Source: an uncultured Pseudomonadota bacterium (lineage in GTDB: Bacteria > Pseudomonadota > Gammaproteobacteria > Steroidobacterales > Steroidobacteraceae). From it: a stretch of DNA of 64,000 bases. A model generated the notes under the pieces. It saw only the letters and a program-made list of their open reading frames with translations, searched no databases and was not told where the DNA came from. The position numbers and the translations under genes are program-made. Positions 8,250-16,398 of this stretch are shown piece after piece. Each line of letters begins with the position of its first letter. Position 1 is the first letter of the stretch. The stretch covers positions 1 to 64,000 of the forward strand of contig CAIKMS010000008.1 of NCBI GenBank assembly GCA_903828595.1, read 5' to 3'.

Positions 8250-8459
8250 ATGAACTCCAAGCTGCAAATGCTTCCGTTCAACGAGCGTATCAAGCTCGTT
8301 GAGGACCTGTGGGACAGCATCGCGTCGGATCAGCAGGCGCTTGCGCTGACCGCCGAGCAGAGGGATGAGCTAGACCGTCGCCTCGACGCATATGAGTTCG
8401 ACAAAAATCGCGGGCAGTTGGCGACAGACGCAATTACTAGTATCCGCCGTCGTCTGTGA
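8250..8459 (+). CDS. Addiction module antitoxin component (RelB/TIGR02574-like)
   Basis: The 69-residue protein has the layout of the putative addiction module component family: MLPFNERIKLVEDLWDSIAS, then LALTAEQRDELDRRLDAYE and a basic tail. These antitoxins bind a ParE/RelE toxin encoded next to them. The stop codon overlaps the toxin start (GTGA), so the two are translationally coupled. Confidence 0.85.
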   Translation: MNSKLQMLPFNERIKLVEDLWDSIASDQQALALTAEQRDELDRRLDAYEFDKNRGQLATDAITSIRRRL

Positions 8460-8752
8460 CGTTCGAGGTCCGCATCCGCCCCGAGGCGGAACTGGATATG
8501 AGCGAGGCGGCATCCTGGTACGAGCAGCAACAGCGCGGACTGGGGCAGGAGTTTCTCGACGAAGCTCTCGCTGTTTTCATGCGACTTGGCGAGACTCCGC
8601 TCGCGTTCGAACTAATTTATCGATCTGCTCGCCGTGCACTGCTGCGCCGCTTCCCATTTGCTGTGTTTTATACTTTTGAAGATGACGTGGTGTTGGTCGT
8701 TGGCGTCCTGCATGGCAGTCGCCACCCGCGTCACTGGATGCGCCGCGCCTGA
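8456..8752 (+). CDS. RelE/ParE family toxin
   Basis: The 98-residue protein fits the ParE/RelE fold: VRIRPEAELDMSEAASWYEQ, a helix with GLGQEFLDEALAVFMRLGE, then RRALLRRFPFAVFYTFEDD and the final VVGVLHGSRHPRHW strand. This class usually targets gyrase or the ribosome; which one cannot be decided here. It begins with GTG overlapping the antitoxin stop. Copy 3 of the msrA-tail repeat begins 26 bases after its stop. Confidence 0.85.
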   Translation: MTFEVRIRPEAELDMSEAASWYEQQQRGLGQEFLDEALAVFMRLGETPLAFELIYRSARRALLRRFPFAVFYTFEDDVVLVVGVLHGSRHPRHWMRRA

Positions 8753-8778
8753 GCGCCGAGTCGGGCATTCCGCGGCAT

Positions 8779-8934
8779 GTCTACCGGCGGATCGATGTCG
8801 GCGTCTACCGAAAGTCGACCGACCAGCTGCCACCAGCGCCGTAACCCCTTGGGTTCCGGTATGAATCCAGCTTCAACGCTGGCTATCACCGGCAGTACCT
8901 GGCACCGATGAACGCAGCAAGGGACGCGGCGTGA
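8779..8934 (+). repeat. Dispersed msrA-tail repeat, truncated copy 3
   Basis: GTCTACC at 8779 and 8803 and a variant GTCGACC at 8814 keep the 24/11 spacing of the other two copies. The msrA part is eroded: after GYHRQYLA the sequence changes and ends with TGA at 8932-8934. The right-end iterons are missing. It lies just before the junction into the next compositional segment. Confidence 0.6.
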
Positions 8935-9022
8935 CCGATGAGCATCGCCTGTCGGGTTGACGACATGATCCTGTTCGCAGTCAGGAGCATCGGATATAAA
9001 GTGATGCGTGGAAGGGGATGCG

Positions 9023-9196
9023 TTAGAGCCAGTGAGCTCGCAAGTCAAACGAAAGCTGCCGATGGTGACGAATCGAAAGCAGATAGACCACCGAGTTTCG
9101 TACGGCGTACAGCAGCAGGTAGTCCTCGGTGCTGTATTCGCGGATCTCAGTCTTGCTCCGGCTCTTCAGCCTGAGCGCGACGCAGTGGGCGATACC
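9023..9196 (-). pseudogene. 3' fragment of a second RelE/ParE toxin gene
   Basis: On the minus strand the frame reads IAHCVALRLKSRSKTEIREY, then STEDYLLLYAVRNSVVYLLS and IRHHRQLSFDLRAHWL with TAA at 9023-9025. This is the C-terminal half of a ParE-type toxin (IREY, YLLLYAV, LLSIRHHRQLSFDL). It has no start and no antitoxin. Its 5' boundary coincides with the point where the trimethylamine-dehydrogenase-like sequence begins on the other strand, so a single breakpoint near 9197-9206 truncated both genes. Confidence 0.65.
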
Positions 9197-9205
9197 ATAG
9201 GATTA

Positions 9206-10609
9206 ACGCTACGCGTGTCGCTGGATGAAACGATAGGCGAGCTTGGCTTTTCCAATGCCGAGTTGCGTGAATTTATTGCAATGAACCGCGACTTACCTGA
9301 TTTGTGGGATTTAGCGCAAGGAGCCTGGGAGGATTGCTCGGGTCCGTCGCGGTTTAAAGAAGAGGCAGCGCAAGAAGTCTTGGTGCGAGGTATTCGCGAA
9401 CTGTCAGACAAACCGGTAGTGGGTGTGGGCCGATTCACCAGTCCCGATGTCATGGTTCGAATGATTAAGCTGGGGACGCTGGATTTTATCGGGTGTGCGC
9501 GACCGTCTATTGCCGATCCTTTCCTGCCTAAAAAGATTGAAGAAGGGCGTATCGACGATATCCGCGAATGTATCGGTTGCAATATCTGCATTACCGGCGA
9601 CATGACTCAATCGATCAGTCGGTGTACGCAGAACCCTACCTTCATGGAGGAATGGCGCAAGGGCTGGCACCCCGAGCGGATGAACGAGAAGGGCGATAGC
9701 ACCAATGTGCTGATTGTAGGCTCTGGACCGGCGGGATTAGAGGCCGCTCGTGCGCTGGCGGTACGTGGCTACGACGTAGCTATCGCGGAGTCTAAAGCAG
9801 TGATTGGTGGTCGGGTAACACTGGAGCGTCAGTTGCCCGGGCTGGCCGCTTGGGGCCGCGTGGTCGACTATCGTCAGTACCAGTTATCACAGCGCTCCAA
9901 CGTAGAGATTTATCTCAACTCCGAACTCAACGCAGACCAGGTGCTTGAATTTGGCTTTCAGCACATCTGTATTGCCACGGGCTCGGTGTGGCGAGCAGAC
10001 GGTGTGGCGCGTCAGCACGTGGTACCTATGCCAATAAATCCAGCGATGCCCATTTTTACGCCCGACGACATCATGGCCGGTCGTTGCCCGAGCGGGCGTG
10101 TGGTGGTTTACGATGACGACCATTACTACATGGGTGGCGTGGTCGCTGAGTTGCTAGCGCTTAAAGGATGTGACGTTACCCTAATCACGCCGGCACCCTT
10201 CGTATCGGACTGGTCGCGTAATACCTTAGAACAGCGTGCTATCCATATTCGCCTGGTCGAGGCGGGTGTGAAGATTGTTCTCAATCGTGGTGTGGCGGTA
10301 ATTCATGGCGATCGGGTAGAGAGCAACTGTTCGTATACCGATTCGCGTCAACCGTTTCCGTGCGAGGCGGTGGTCATCGTTGCCTCCAGGCGATCCAATG
10401 ACGGCCTATATCACGAACTGCTAGCCCGTGAGTCGCAATGGCAGGAGGCCGGCATTCGCTCGGTAAAACTGATCGGCGACGCGGCTGCTCCAGGGCCTAT
10501 TGCTTGGTCTACTTATGCCGGGCATCGTTACGCACGCGAACTGGACATGCCAGAGCTGGGTGATGCGCTGCCATTTCGCCGTGAAGTCACCGAACTGGCC
10601 GTGGATTAG
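9206..10609 (+). pseudogene. Trimethylamine dehydrogenase-like flavoprotein, N-terminally truncated
   Basis: Enzymes of the trimethylamine/dimethylamine dehydrogenase and 2,4-dienoyl-CoA reductase group have an FMN TIM barrel, a 4Fe-4S site and a C-terminal FAD/NAD-type domain, usually over 650 residues. Here only the end of the barrel is present (VSLDETIGELGF, then PVVGVGRFTSPDVMVRMIKL and IGCARPSIADPFLPKKIEEG). The cluster ligands CIGCNIC and the fourth Cys in SRCTQNP follow, then a full dinucleotide domain (VLIVGSGPAGLEAARALAVR). The reading frame stays open upstream to 9008, but those about 66 residues do not look native and cover a ParE remnant in antisense. The FMN-binding first half is missing, so this should be inactive. 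Confidence 0.75.
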
Positions 10610-10620
10610 GTACACCCAAT

Positions 10621-10648
10621 GCCCAGGCCCGCCCCGGTGGGCCTGGGC
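10621..10648. terminator. Hairpin between convergent genes
   Basis: GCCCAGGCCC pairs perfectly with GGGCCTGGGC around an 8-base loop. It stands 12 bases after the stop of the dehydrogenase fragment and just before the stop of the convergent ACT-domain gene. The following GTCTTTAG is only weakly T-rich. It is probably a shared terminator. Confidence 0.65.
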
Positions 10649-10652
10649 GTCT

Positions 10653-11060
10653 TTAGTGAGGGTTTTGACTAAGACGCTGCAGTGCGGCCAGTGCATCCTG
10701 TGCTCGTTGAGCCGGCACAAACACGTGATCATGGTAGTACGCGGCCACCACGTTGGCGCTGATGTTCTCAACAGTCAGCGCCTCGGCCACAGCGGCTGTT
10801 AAACCTACCGCTGACAAACTGGAATGCACGTGAAGGCTGATGCAGGAGAAGACACCGTCATAGCTTAGTTGATGACTATCCGCCTGTACGCGCGGAACGA
10901 TCAGCGTAAGTCCCTCAGCCTCTATGAACCCACCGATCGGAGCGAGATGAGCATGCGCCCCGTAGCTGCTATTAGCAAAGCTTAAAAAGACGAATTCGCC
11001 CTCTAGAAGTATCGGGCTCATAGAACGCACTAGGGTTTCAAGATGAACGATGCCCGACAT
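10653..11060 (-). CDS. ACT domain-containing protein
   Basis: The protein of about 135 residues consists of a double ACT-type (CASTOR/ACT_7-like) fold: LVRSMSPILLEGEFVFLSF in the first half and VFSCISLHVHSSLSAVGLTA, then ANVVAAYYHDHVFVPAQRAQ in the second. ACT domains bind small ligands, often amino acids, and stand-alone versions are thought to be sensors. The start is taken at the second ATG of an ATG ATG pair because AGGAG sits five bases upstream of it. Starts at 11063 or 11081 are possible. No partner enzyme is adjacent. Confidence 0.8.
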   Translation of the reverse strand: MSGIVHLETLVRSMSPILLEGEFVFLSFANSSYGAHAHLAPIGGFIEAEGLTLIVPRVQADSHQLSYDGVFSCISLHVHSSLSAVGLTAAVAEALTVENISANVVAAYYHDHVFVPAQRAQDALAALQRLSQNPH

Positions 11061-11376
11061 CATGGCTCCTGAATTAGTCAACGTCAGCCCTGTGTTTGAT
11101 AGCTGGCTTAGTTGGGATTTGTATTAAGACATCATAGCGTTGAATTAGCTTTCAACCTACCAGTTACCTAAACTCAACGTATTTTAAAGCTTGTGGGAGT
11201 CTTAATATTGAGGCGCCGACCACAGGATGGTTATCGATTTGTCGTCGTGATGTGAGGCTGGCTTTAGCTTAGTCTGACTCTCGTGGATGCGTGAGCTACG
11301 CGCTAAGCTAGGCAAATGGGCACAGACTCTAGATTCAAAATGACAGCTTTTAAAATGTTAGACGCGGTGGTTATTG
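11061..11376. promoter_or_regulatory. Divergent intergenic region between the ACT gene and nei
   Basis: This AT-richer 316-base stretch must contain the promoters of both divergent genes. It holds a dyad GTTGAA-N6-TTCAAC at 11139-11156 and, around it, nine-base inverted arms TATTAAGAC (11122-11130) and GTCTTAATA (11199-11207). These could be operator sites. No coding frame was recognised. Confidence 0.45.
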
Positions 11377-12210
11377 ATGCCTGAAGGTCCTGAAATCCGA
11401 TTAGCTGCCGACAAGCTCGCTAAGGTACTCAGCGGCCGAGTCCCTGAGCAGCTTGATTTATTGTTGCCCGGACTTGAGCGTCATGCCGCCAAGCTGCAGG
11501 GAAAGCGAATCCTATCCGTTCAGCCGCGCTCTAAGGCGATGTTGATCCATTTTGACGGAGGCCATTGGCTGTATTCGCACAATCAGCTGTACGGGCGATG
11601 GTATGTGGTTCGCGCCGGCAAGGCGCCACGAACCCAACGTAGTCTGCGTGTGGCGATCCATATGCGCGATCACTCAGCATTCTTATATAGCGCTTCGGAC
11701 ATTGAGGTGTTGAATGCGGCGCAACTGCAGCAGCACCCCTACCTATCTAAGCTGGGCCCTGATCTGCTGGATCCGCAGACCACACGCGACATCGTGCGCC
11801 AGCAGGCGCAGGACGCGCGCTTTGCGCGCCGACGGTTATCCTCGTTGCTGCTCGACCAGGCTTTTTTTGCCGGGTTAGGCAACTACCTGCGCAGCGAGAT
11901 CTTGTATCTGGCGGCATTGTCGCACGATGCAACACTGCGTGACCTTGATGCGCAAGCGCCAACCCGACTGGCGGACATCGCGCTGGACGTGACGCTGCAG
12001 GCCTATCGCTGCCGCGGTGTCACCAATGATCTGGAGCGCGTGGCGCGCCTTAAGGCCGAGGGCTACACGTATTCACAATACCGTCACCACGTGTTCGCGC
12101 GCGAGGGTCTAGACTGCTGGACCTGCGGTGCCACCATTTCGCGCGTGGACGTATCAGGCCGCGCGATATTTTTCTGCCCCGACTGCCAACCTAGCTTACG
12201 TGGTCGATGA
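11377..12210 (+). CDS. nei: Endonuclease VIII-type DNA glycosylase/AP lyase
   Basis: The protein starts MPEGPEIRLAADKLAKVL, so the mature enzyme would begin with the catalytic Pro and Glu of the Fpg/Nei family. It excises oxidised bases and nicks the AP site. The helix-two-turn-helix region (LLLDQAFFAGLGNYLRSEIL) and the C-terminal zinc finger (CWTCG with FFCPDCQ) are intact. The DHSAFLYSASDIEVL segment and overall length of 277 residues fit Nei rather than MutM. The ATG at 11377 is chosen over the TTG just before it because Pro2 must follow the initiator Met. Confidence 0.92.
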   Translation: MPEGPEIRLAADKLAKVLSGRVPEQLDLLLPGLERHAAKLQGKRILSVQPRSKAMLIHFDGGHWLYSHNQLYGRWYVVRAGKAPRTQRSLRVAIHMRDHSAFLYSASDIEVLNAAQLQQHPYLSKLGPDLLDPQTTRDIVRQQAQDARFARRRLSSLLLDQAFFAGLGNYLRSEILYLAALSHDATLRDLDAQAPTRLADIALDVTLQAYRCRGVTNDLERVARLKAEGYTYSQYRHHVFAREGLDCWTCGATISRVDVSGRAIFFCPDCQPSLRGR

Positions 12211-12308
12211 TGCGGACAAATGCTCTTAACTCTTACGGGCCACATCTAAAACCTTAACCTTGGGCCATGTCCAAAAACCTAATGGGGTACAACATGAAGG
12301 GCATAAAA

Positions 12309-12785
12309 ATGAGATGGGCTGTGCTTGCGCTGTTGGCTCTGGATGGTGTTAGAGCCACTGCCGGTAGCTTGCCGCCGTCGCATGCTGGCGCCTGTCCGGA
12401 CAGTTCGCGTGCCATGCAGGCTATCCCTGCGGTAATGCGCCAGATGTATGCGGCTTTACAAAAAGACGACTTACAGGCCTTTGAGTCGACCGTAACCTCG
12501 GATTACGTGGCGTTCGACGGTGGGGCGCGCTTTACTGCCGAGTCCTTGGTCCAAGTCATCAAGAACGCGCATGCTGCAGGCACGATTTTTGAGTGGGATG
12601 TGGGAACGCCTGAGGTGCATGTAACGTGTGATCAGGCTTGGCTGACCTATACCAACCGGGGTTCTGTAGCCACGGCGACCGGCAAGGTACCGACGCAATG
12701 GTTGGAATCGGCTATCCTTGAGTATCAGAAGGAAACATGGCGCATACGGTTTTTTCATTCCACCCGGGTGCCCGTCAAACCTTAG
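12309..12785 (+). CDS. Exported SnoaL/DUF4440-like protein
   Basis: A short signal peptide (MRWAVLALLALDGVRATAG) precedes a domain that looks like the NTF2/SnoaL cone fold: AIPAVMRQMYAALQKDDLQA followed by FESTVTSDYVAFDGG, strand-rich VHVTCDQAWLTYTNRGSVAT and a final WRIRFFHSTR strand. Such periplasmic DUF4440-like domains have no fixed activity. In-frame ATGs at 12267 and 12294 would give an N-terminal extension, but the ATG at 12309 gives the best leader. It stands between nei and the DUF917 gene with its own spacing. Confidence 0.65.
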   Translation: MRWAVLALLALDGVRATAGSLPPSHAGACPDSSRAMQAIPAVMRQMYAALQKDDLQAFESTVTSDYVAFDGGARFTAESLVQVIKNAHAAGTIFEWDVGTPEVHVTCDQAWLTYTNRGSVATATGKVPTQWLESAILEYQKETWRIRFFHSTRVPVKP

Positions 12786-12922
12786 GCCGCTGCGAGCTCG
12801 CTGCAGCCTAACGCTAGACCTTCGCAGCCCAGCCGTGACGTGCTGGTGAACGGGCACAGTGGTCTTAGCGCCTGACGCCGATTTGCCCTTTTAGATTCTG
12901 CTAATTTGTTAAGGATGCACGT

Positions 12923-14164
12923 ATGACGCGGATAGCCTCACGACGACGCTTTTTGTCGGGTGCCGTGCTTGGCACGGTGGCAGCGTTAACCAGCTCCCGT
13001 CTAAGCGGGGCATCCGAAGCCTTGATCGGAACGTCCTCATCAACGCGGGCGCGGATCCTTAATGGACAGGCCCTCGAAGATATTCTGGTGGGGTGTGCCT
13101 ATCTGGGTTGTGGCGGCGGCGGTAGTCTGGCCGAAGGCCGGGCTGAGCTTGCCCAAGCGATTAAGGAAGGCCTGGTTTTTTCTTTATTGTCGGCGGCTGA
13201 CCTAGGCGACGACGAGTGGGTGGCATCGCCTTACGGGGTCGGCAGCAACGCACCGGTGACTGAGGAAGAAAAGCAAAAATACGCCGGATTAGTAAAGCCT
13301 AAAACGGACCCCGTGGAAGCCTCGTTCCGACTGCTCAGTCAGCACCTGCAGCGACCCTTTGTCGCAGCAGTTCCCGGTGAACTGGGTCCTTGGAGCACGG
13401 CTGCGGCACTGGCGACTGCCGCACGATTAGGAATACCGACTTTGGATGCTGACCGAGTCGGTAGGGCCACACCCGAAGCCACGCAGGATTCAGTGTCCAC
13501 GGCCGGGCTGGCCACGGTTCCATTGGCCGCCGTCACCGGCTTCGGTGATTCTTTAGTGCTGGAGACGGTAGCCGCCGGATCCCGGGTAGAAGACATACTT
13601 CGCGCGTTGTCCGTGGCGAGCTTAGGTGAGTTGGGTGTGACGGATGCCGCTTTGTCAGGCCGTGACGCACGCCGCGCTGGGGCCCTGGTGGTCGGTTCTT
13701 TATCGCTGGCAGAGCGCTTAGGCATCGCTAATCGTCGGGCGCGAGCTGATGGGGCGAGTCGCATCGCTGCGGTGCTGGCGGCGGGTAACGGCGTTCGTCT
13801 GTTTGAGGGCGAGGTGATTGAGTTTCCGTGGAAGGACGAGGCGGGGTTTTTAAACGGCGAGGTCGTGATTCAGGGACGCGAGGGTTATCGTGGCAGCCGT
13901 TACCGCATTCATTATTTGAATGAAAATTTAATGGCCTGGCGAGATCAGGAGCTCGACGTAATGCCGCCGGATCTGATTTCGGTGGTGGATTTTACAACCG
14001 GCAGCGCAATTGCTAACCCAGAATTTACCGCAGGCCAACGAGTCACCGTGATAGGTTTTCAAGCTCCGCCCATTTGGCGAACCCCCGCGGGTCTTGCGGT
14101 ATTCGGTCCTGCACATTTTGATCTTGATACGACCTACGTTCCCATCGAAAAGCGCACACGTTAA
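12923..14164 (+). CDS. DUF917 family protein with a Tat signal
   Basis: The 413-residue protein begins with SRRRFLSGAVLGTVAALTSS, a good twin-arginine leader, then carries a full DUF917 domain. The glycine-rich ILVGCAYLGCGGGGSLAEG segment opens the domain, followed by the acidic ADLGDDEWVASPYGVGSNAP, ELGPWSTAAALATAARLGIP and the second domain with FTAGQRVTVIGFQAPPIWRT. DUF917 proteins include an S-methyl thiohydantoin desulfurase and hydantoinase-linked proteins and are normally cytoplasmic. A Tat leader implies that this one is folded with a cofactor and exported, which is uncommon. Substrate unknown. Confidence 0.82.
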   Translation: MTRIASRRRFLSGAVLGTVAALTSSRLSGASEALIGTSSSTRARILNGQALEDILVGCAYLGCGGGGSLAEGRAELAQAIKEGLVFSLLSAADLGDDEWVASPYGVGSNAPVTEEEKQKYAGLVKPKTDPVEASFRLLSQHLQRPFVAAVPGELGPWSTAAALATAARLGIPTLDADRVGRATPEATQDSVSTAGLATVPLAAVTGFGDSLVLETVAAGSRVEDILRALSVASLGELGVTDAALSGRDARRAGALVVGSLSLAERLGIANRRARADGASRIAAVLAAGNGVRLFEGEVIEFPWKDEAGFLNGEVVIQGREGYRGSRYRIHYLNENLMAWRDQELDVMPPDLISVVDFTTGSAIANPEFTAGQRVTVIGFQAPPIWRTPAGLAVFGPAHFDLDTTYVPIEKRTR

Positions 14165-14277
14165 TCGGTACGGATAGTTACACTTGTTAGCAACACGCAA
14201 GCGTTCACTTGCGCCTTCTTTAAAATCCACCGACTCATTGCACGATGATCGGCACTCACTTAAGCCCAGGACATTCT

Positions 14278-14787
14278 ATGAACAGCGCTATGTATACCCA
14301 CTGCGTACCGGTCTTTGTGCAATTGCTCACGGCCATGAAAGCCATTCTCAAACAGACCGAAGCCTATGCCACCAGTCACTCGATTGCTCCTGCGGTTTAT
14401 TTGCAGTCGCGTCTGTATCCGGACATGTTTCCCTTAATCAAGCAGGTACAGATTGCAGCTGATTTCGCTCGGGGCGTTTCAGCACGTCTGGCGGGTGTAG
14501 AGGTACCTGCCTATGAGAGCAATGAACACAGTTTTGCTGATTTAGATTTGCTGTTAGATCGCACATTGGCGTTTGTGCAGGGCCTCAATCCAGCGCAGTT
14601 TGACGGCAGTGAATCCAAGGAAATCATCCTGCGCCCCGGCACGCCTAAAGAAAAGAAACTCACCGGTCAGGTCTATCTGGCTAACTACGGTTCGCCGCAG
14701 TTCTTTTTTCATGTGACCACCGTGTATGCGATCTTGCGCCATAACGGGCTGGCTATTGGTAAGCGCGATTACATGGGAGCTTATTAA
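14278..14787 (+). CDS. DUF1993 domain protein
   Basis: This protein of about 169 residues matches DUF1993, a four-helix DinB-like fold of unknown function. Recognisable parts are MYTHCVPVFVQLLTAMKAIL, then YLQSRLYPDMFPLIKQVQIA and the ending LANYGSPQFFFHVTTVYAIL with LRHNGLAIGKRDYMG. The start is set at the ATG at 14278 (MNSAMYTH); an upstream ATG at 14245 would add eleven non-conserved residues. It is a single gene. Confidence 0.85.
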   Translation: MNSAMYTHCVPVFVQLLTAMKAILKQTEAYATSHSIAPAVYLQSRLYPDMFPLIKQVQIAADFARGVSARLAGVEVPAYESNEHSFADLDLLLDRTLAFVQGLNPAQFDGSESKEIILRPGTPKEKKLTGQVYLANYGSPQFFFHVTTVYAILRHNGLAIGKRDYMGAY

Positions 14788-14994
14788 TCTTTCTGAGGGT
14801 GTATGGCGGTATCCTGCCGGTGTTTTGCCTGCAGGGCCTTTAGGCCCACGTTTAATGCCATGCCAGTTCGCGCGACCCGCGGCACTAGGCAATAGCAATT
14901 GCAATGGCCACGTTAGTTAGCAAGGCCAATCAACATTTCTTGCGGGTTGGTTTGCGCGCTTGTGGCTGGCCAACGTCTTTTAAGGAGATATAGG

Positions 14995-16311
14995 CTGACG
15001 GCTGGACAAAAAGTCTGTTTCTGGATTGTTAGCCTAGGCACATTCGCCTCGGTGGTGCCGTCGATAGGTTTGGCGGCAACCCAAGCGATGCAGGACGCTG
15101 AGTCAAATTCTTCCTCGTCTCCAGCGATAGTAGCCTCTGGCGCCATGGGCGCCATGTCGGGGCTGTACGGGACGTACGATATGTCTCAGGACTCCTCAGG
15201 AACCAGTTGGCAACCCGAGTCTACGGCTATGGGTGGCCGGCACACGATGAGTGGGTCGTGGATGACGATGTGGCATGGTATCGCCAACCTCGTTTATGAC
15301 GATCAGGGAGGTCCACGGGGCGACACCAAGACTTTCGCTAACAGCATGCTGATGTTTATGGGGCGTCGTGAGCTTCCAGTCGGCGCGCTGGGTGTGCGGA
15401 TGATGGTATCCGCGGACCCTTTGATGGGCAGTAACGGCTATCCACTACTCTTCCAGACCGGTGAGACGGCCGATGGGCGCAACCCGCTGATTGACAGACA
15501 GCACCCGCACAACTTTTTGATGGAAGCGGCAGTCAGCTACGCCCAGACGTTAGCACCCGACAGTAGCGTGTTTGTTTACACCGGCCTTGCTGGTGAGCCG
15601 GCGCTGGGCCCGCCCACGTTTATGCACCGGTTTTCCGGAGTCGATAATCCCGTCGCCCCCTTGGGGCACCATTGGCTGGACTCTACCCACATAACCTACG
15701 GCGTCATCACGGCAGGCTACGTGTGGAACGCCGTTAAGGTTGAGGCCTCGGCATTCAATGGCCGCGAGCCAGACCAAAACCGTTATCGCGTCGAGTTGCG
15801 TGGTTTGGACTCCTGGTCCACCCGACTTTCGGTTAATCCCACTCCGGATCTGTCCTTGCAGGTCAGTTACGGACGGCTGGCCAGTCCAGAGCAACTGCAG
15901 CCTGAGGTTGCCGTTCGCCGAACCACGGCGTCTGTCCTATATAACCGAAGGGCTAAGGATGTGGTGTGGCAGACGACCGCGGCCTTTGGGCGTAACGAGC
16001 GTGAACACGCCACGTCCAGTGACGCCTGGCTGCTGGAGTCCGCGGTGGTGGTCAGCGACGTACACACCGTGTTTGGACGCGCTGAACACGTGACCAAAGA
16101 CGAGTTGTTTACGCCCGAGCTTTCCGCCTCCACCCAAGCCTACAACGTGGATAGCCTATCGCTAGGCTATATCTATGATTTTAGCCGCTGGCATCGCGCG
16201 CGCTTCGGTGTCGGTGGCTCTGTAACGGCCTATCGGTACCCTTCGGCCTTAAACTCGGTGTACGGCAGTGGGCCGCTATCGACCTTGGCTTTTTTGCGCA
16301 TCAAGCTTTAA
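14995..16311 (+). CDS. Met-rich outer-membrane beta-barrel protein of unknown function
   Basis: The protein of about 438 residues has a signal peptide (TAGQKVCFWIVSLGTFASVV, ending near GLAATQA), a Met/His-rich stretch (GGRHTMSGSWMTMWHG) and then alternating strands typical of a porin-like barrel, closing with TLAFLRIKL. Similar proteins occur beside copper and other metal resistance genes, so metal binding by the Met/His segment is plausible. The only well-placed ribosome site, AAGGAGAT at 14982-14989, lies five bases before an in-frame CTG at 14995, which is therefore the proposed start; a TTG at 14947 gives a worse leader. No metal pump genes are adjacent. Confidence 0.65.
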   Translation: MTAGQKVCFWIVSLGTFASVVPSIGLAATQAMQDAESNSSSSPAIVASGAMGAMSGLYGTYDMSQDSSGTSWQPESTAMGGRHTMSGSWMTMWHGIANLVYDDQGGPRGDTKTFANSMLMFMGRRELPVGALGVRMMVSADPLMGSNGYPLLFQTGETADGRNPLIDRQHPHNFLMEAAVSYAQTLAPDSSVFVYTGLAGEPALGPPTFMHRFSGVDNPVAPLGHHWLDSTHITYGVITAGYVWNAVKVEASAFNGREPDQNRYRVELRGLDSWSTRLSVNPTPDLSLQVSYGRLASPEQLQPEVAVRRTTASVLYNRRAKDVVWQTTAAFGRNEREHATSSDAWLLESAVVVSDVHTVFGRAEHVTKDELFTPELSASTQAYNVDSLSLGYIYDFSRWHRARFGVGGSVTAYRYPSALNSVYGSGPLSTLAFLRIKL

Positions 16312-16398
16312 ACATACCCCGTTACGCGGTGGGTCGGTTCGCGTATGACCTGACCGTGCTTTAGATGGCATGTCTGAAGCATGGGTAGGATTCAGGCT

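Noticed and set aside
4415..8934. An integron cassette array with attC sites
   Set aside because: Small genes and toxin-antitoxin pairs between repeats look like cassettes, but no GTTRRRY/RYYYAAC attC pairs and no integrase were found, and the repeats contain an msrA tail.
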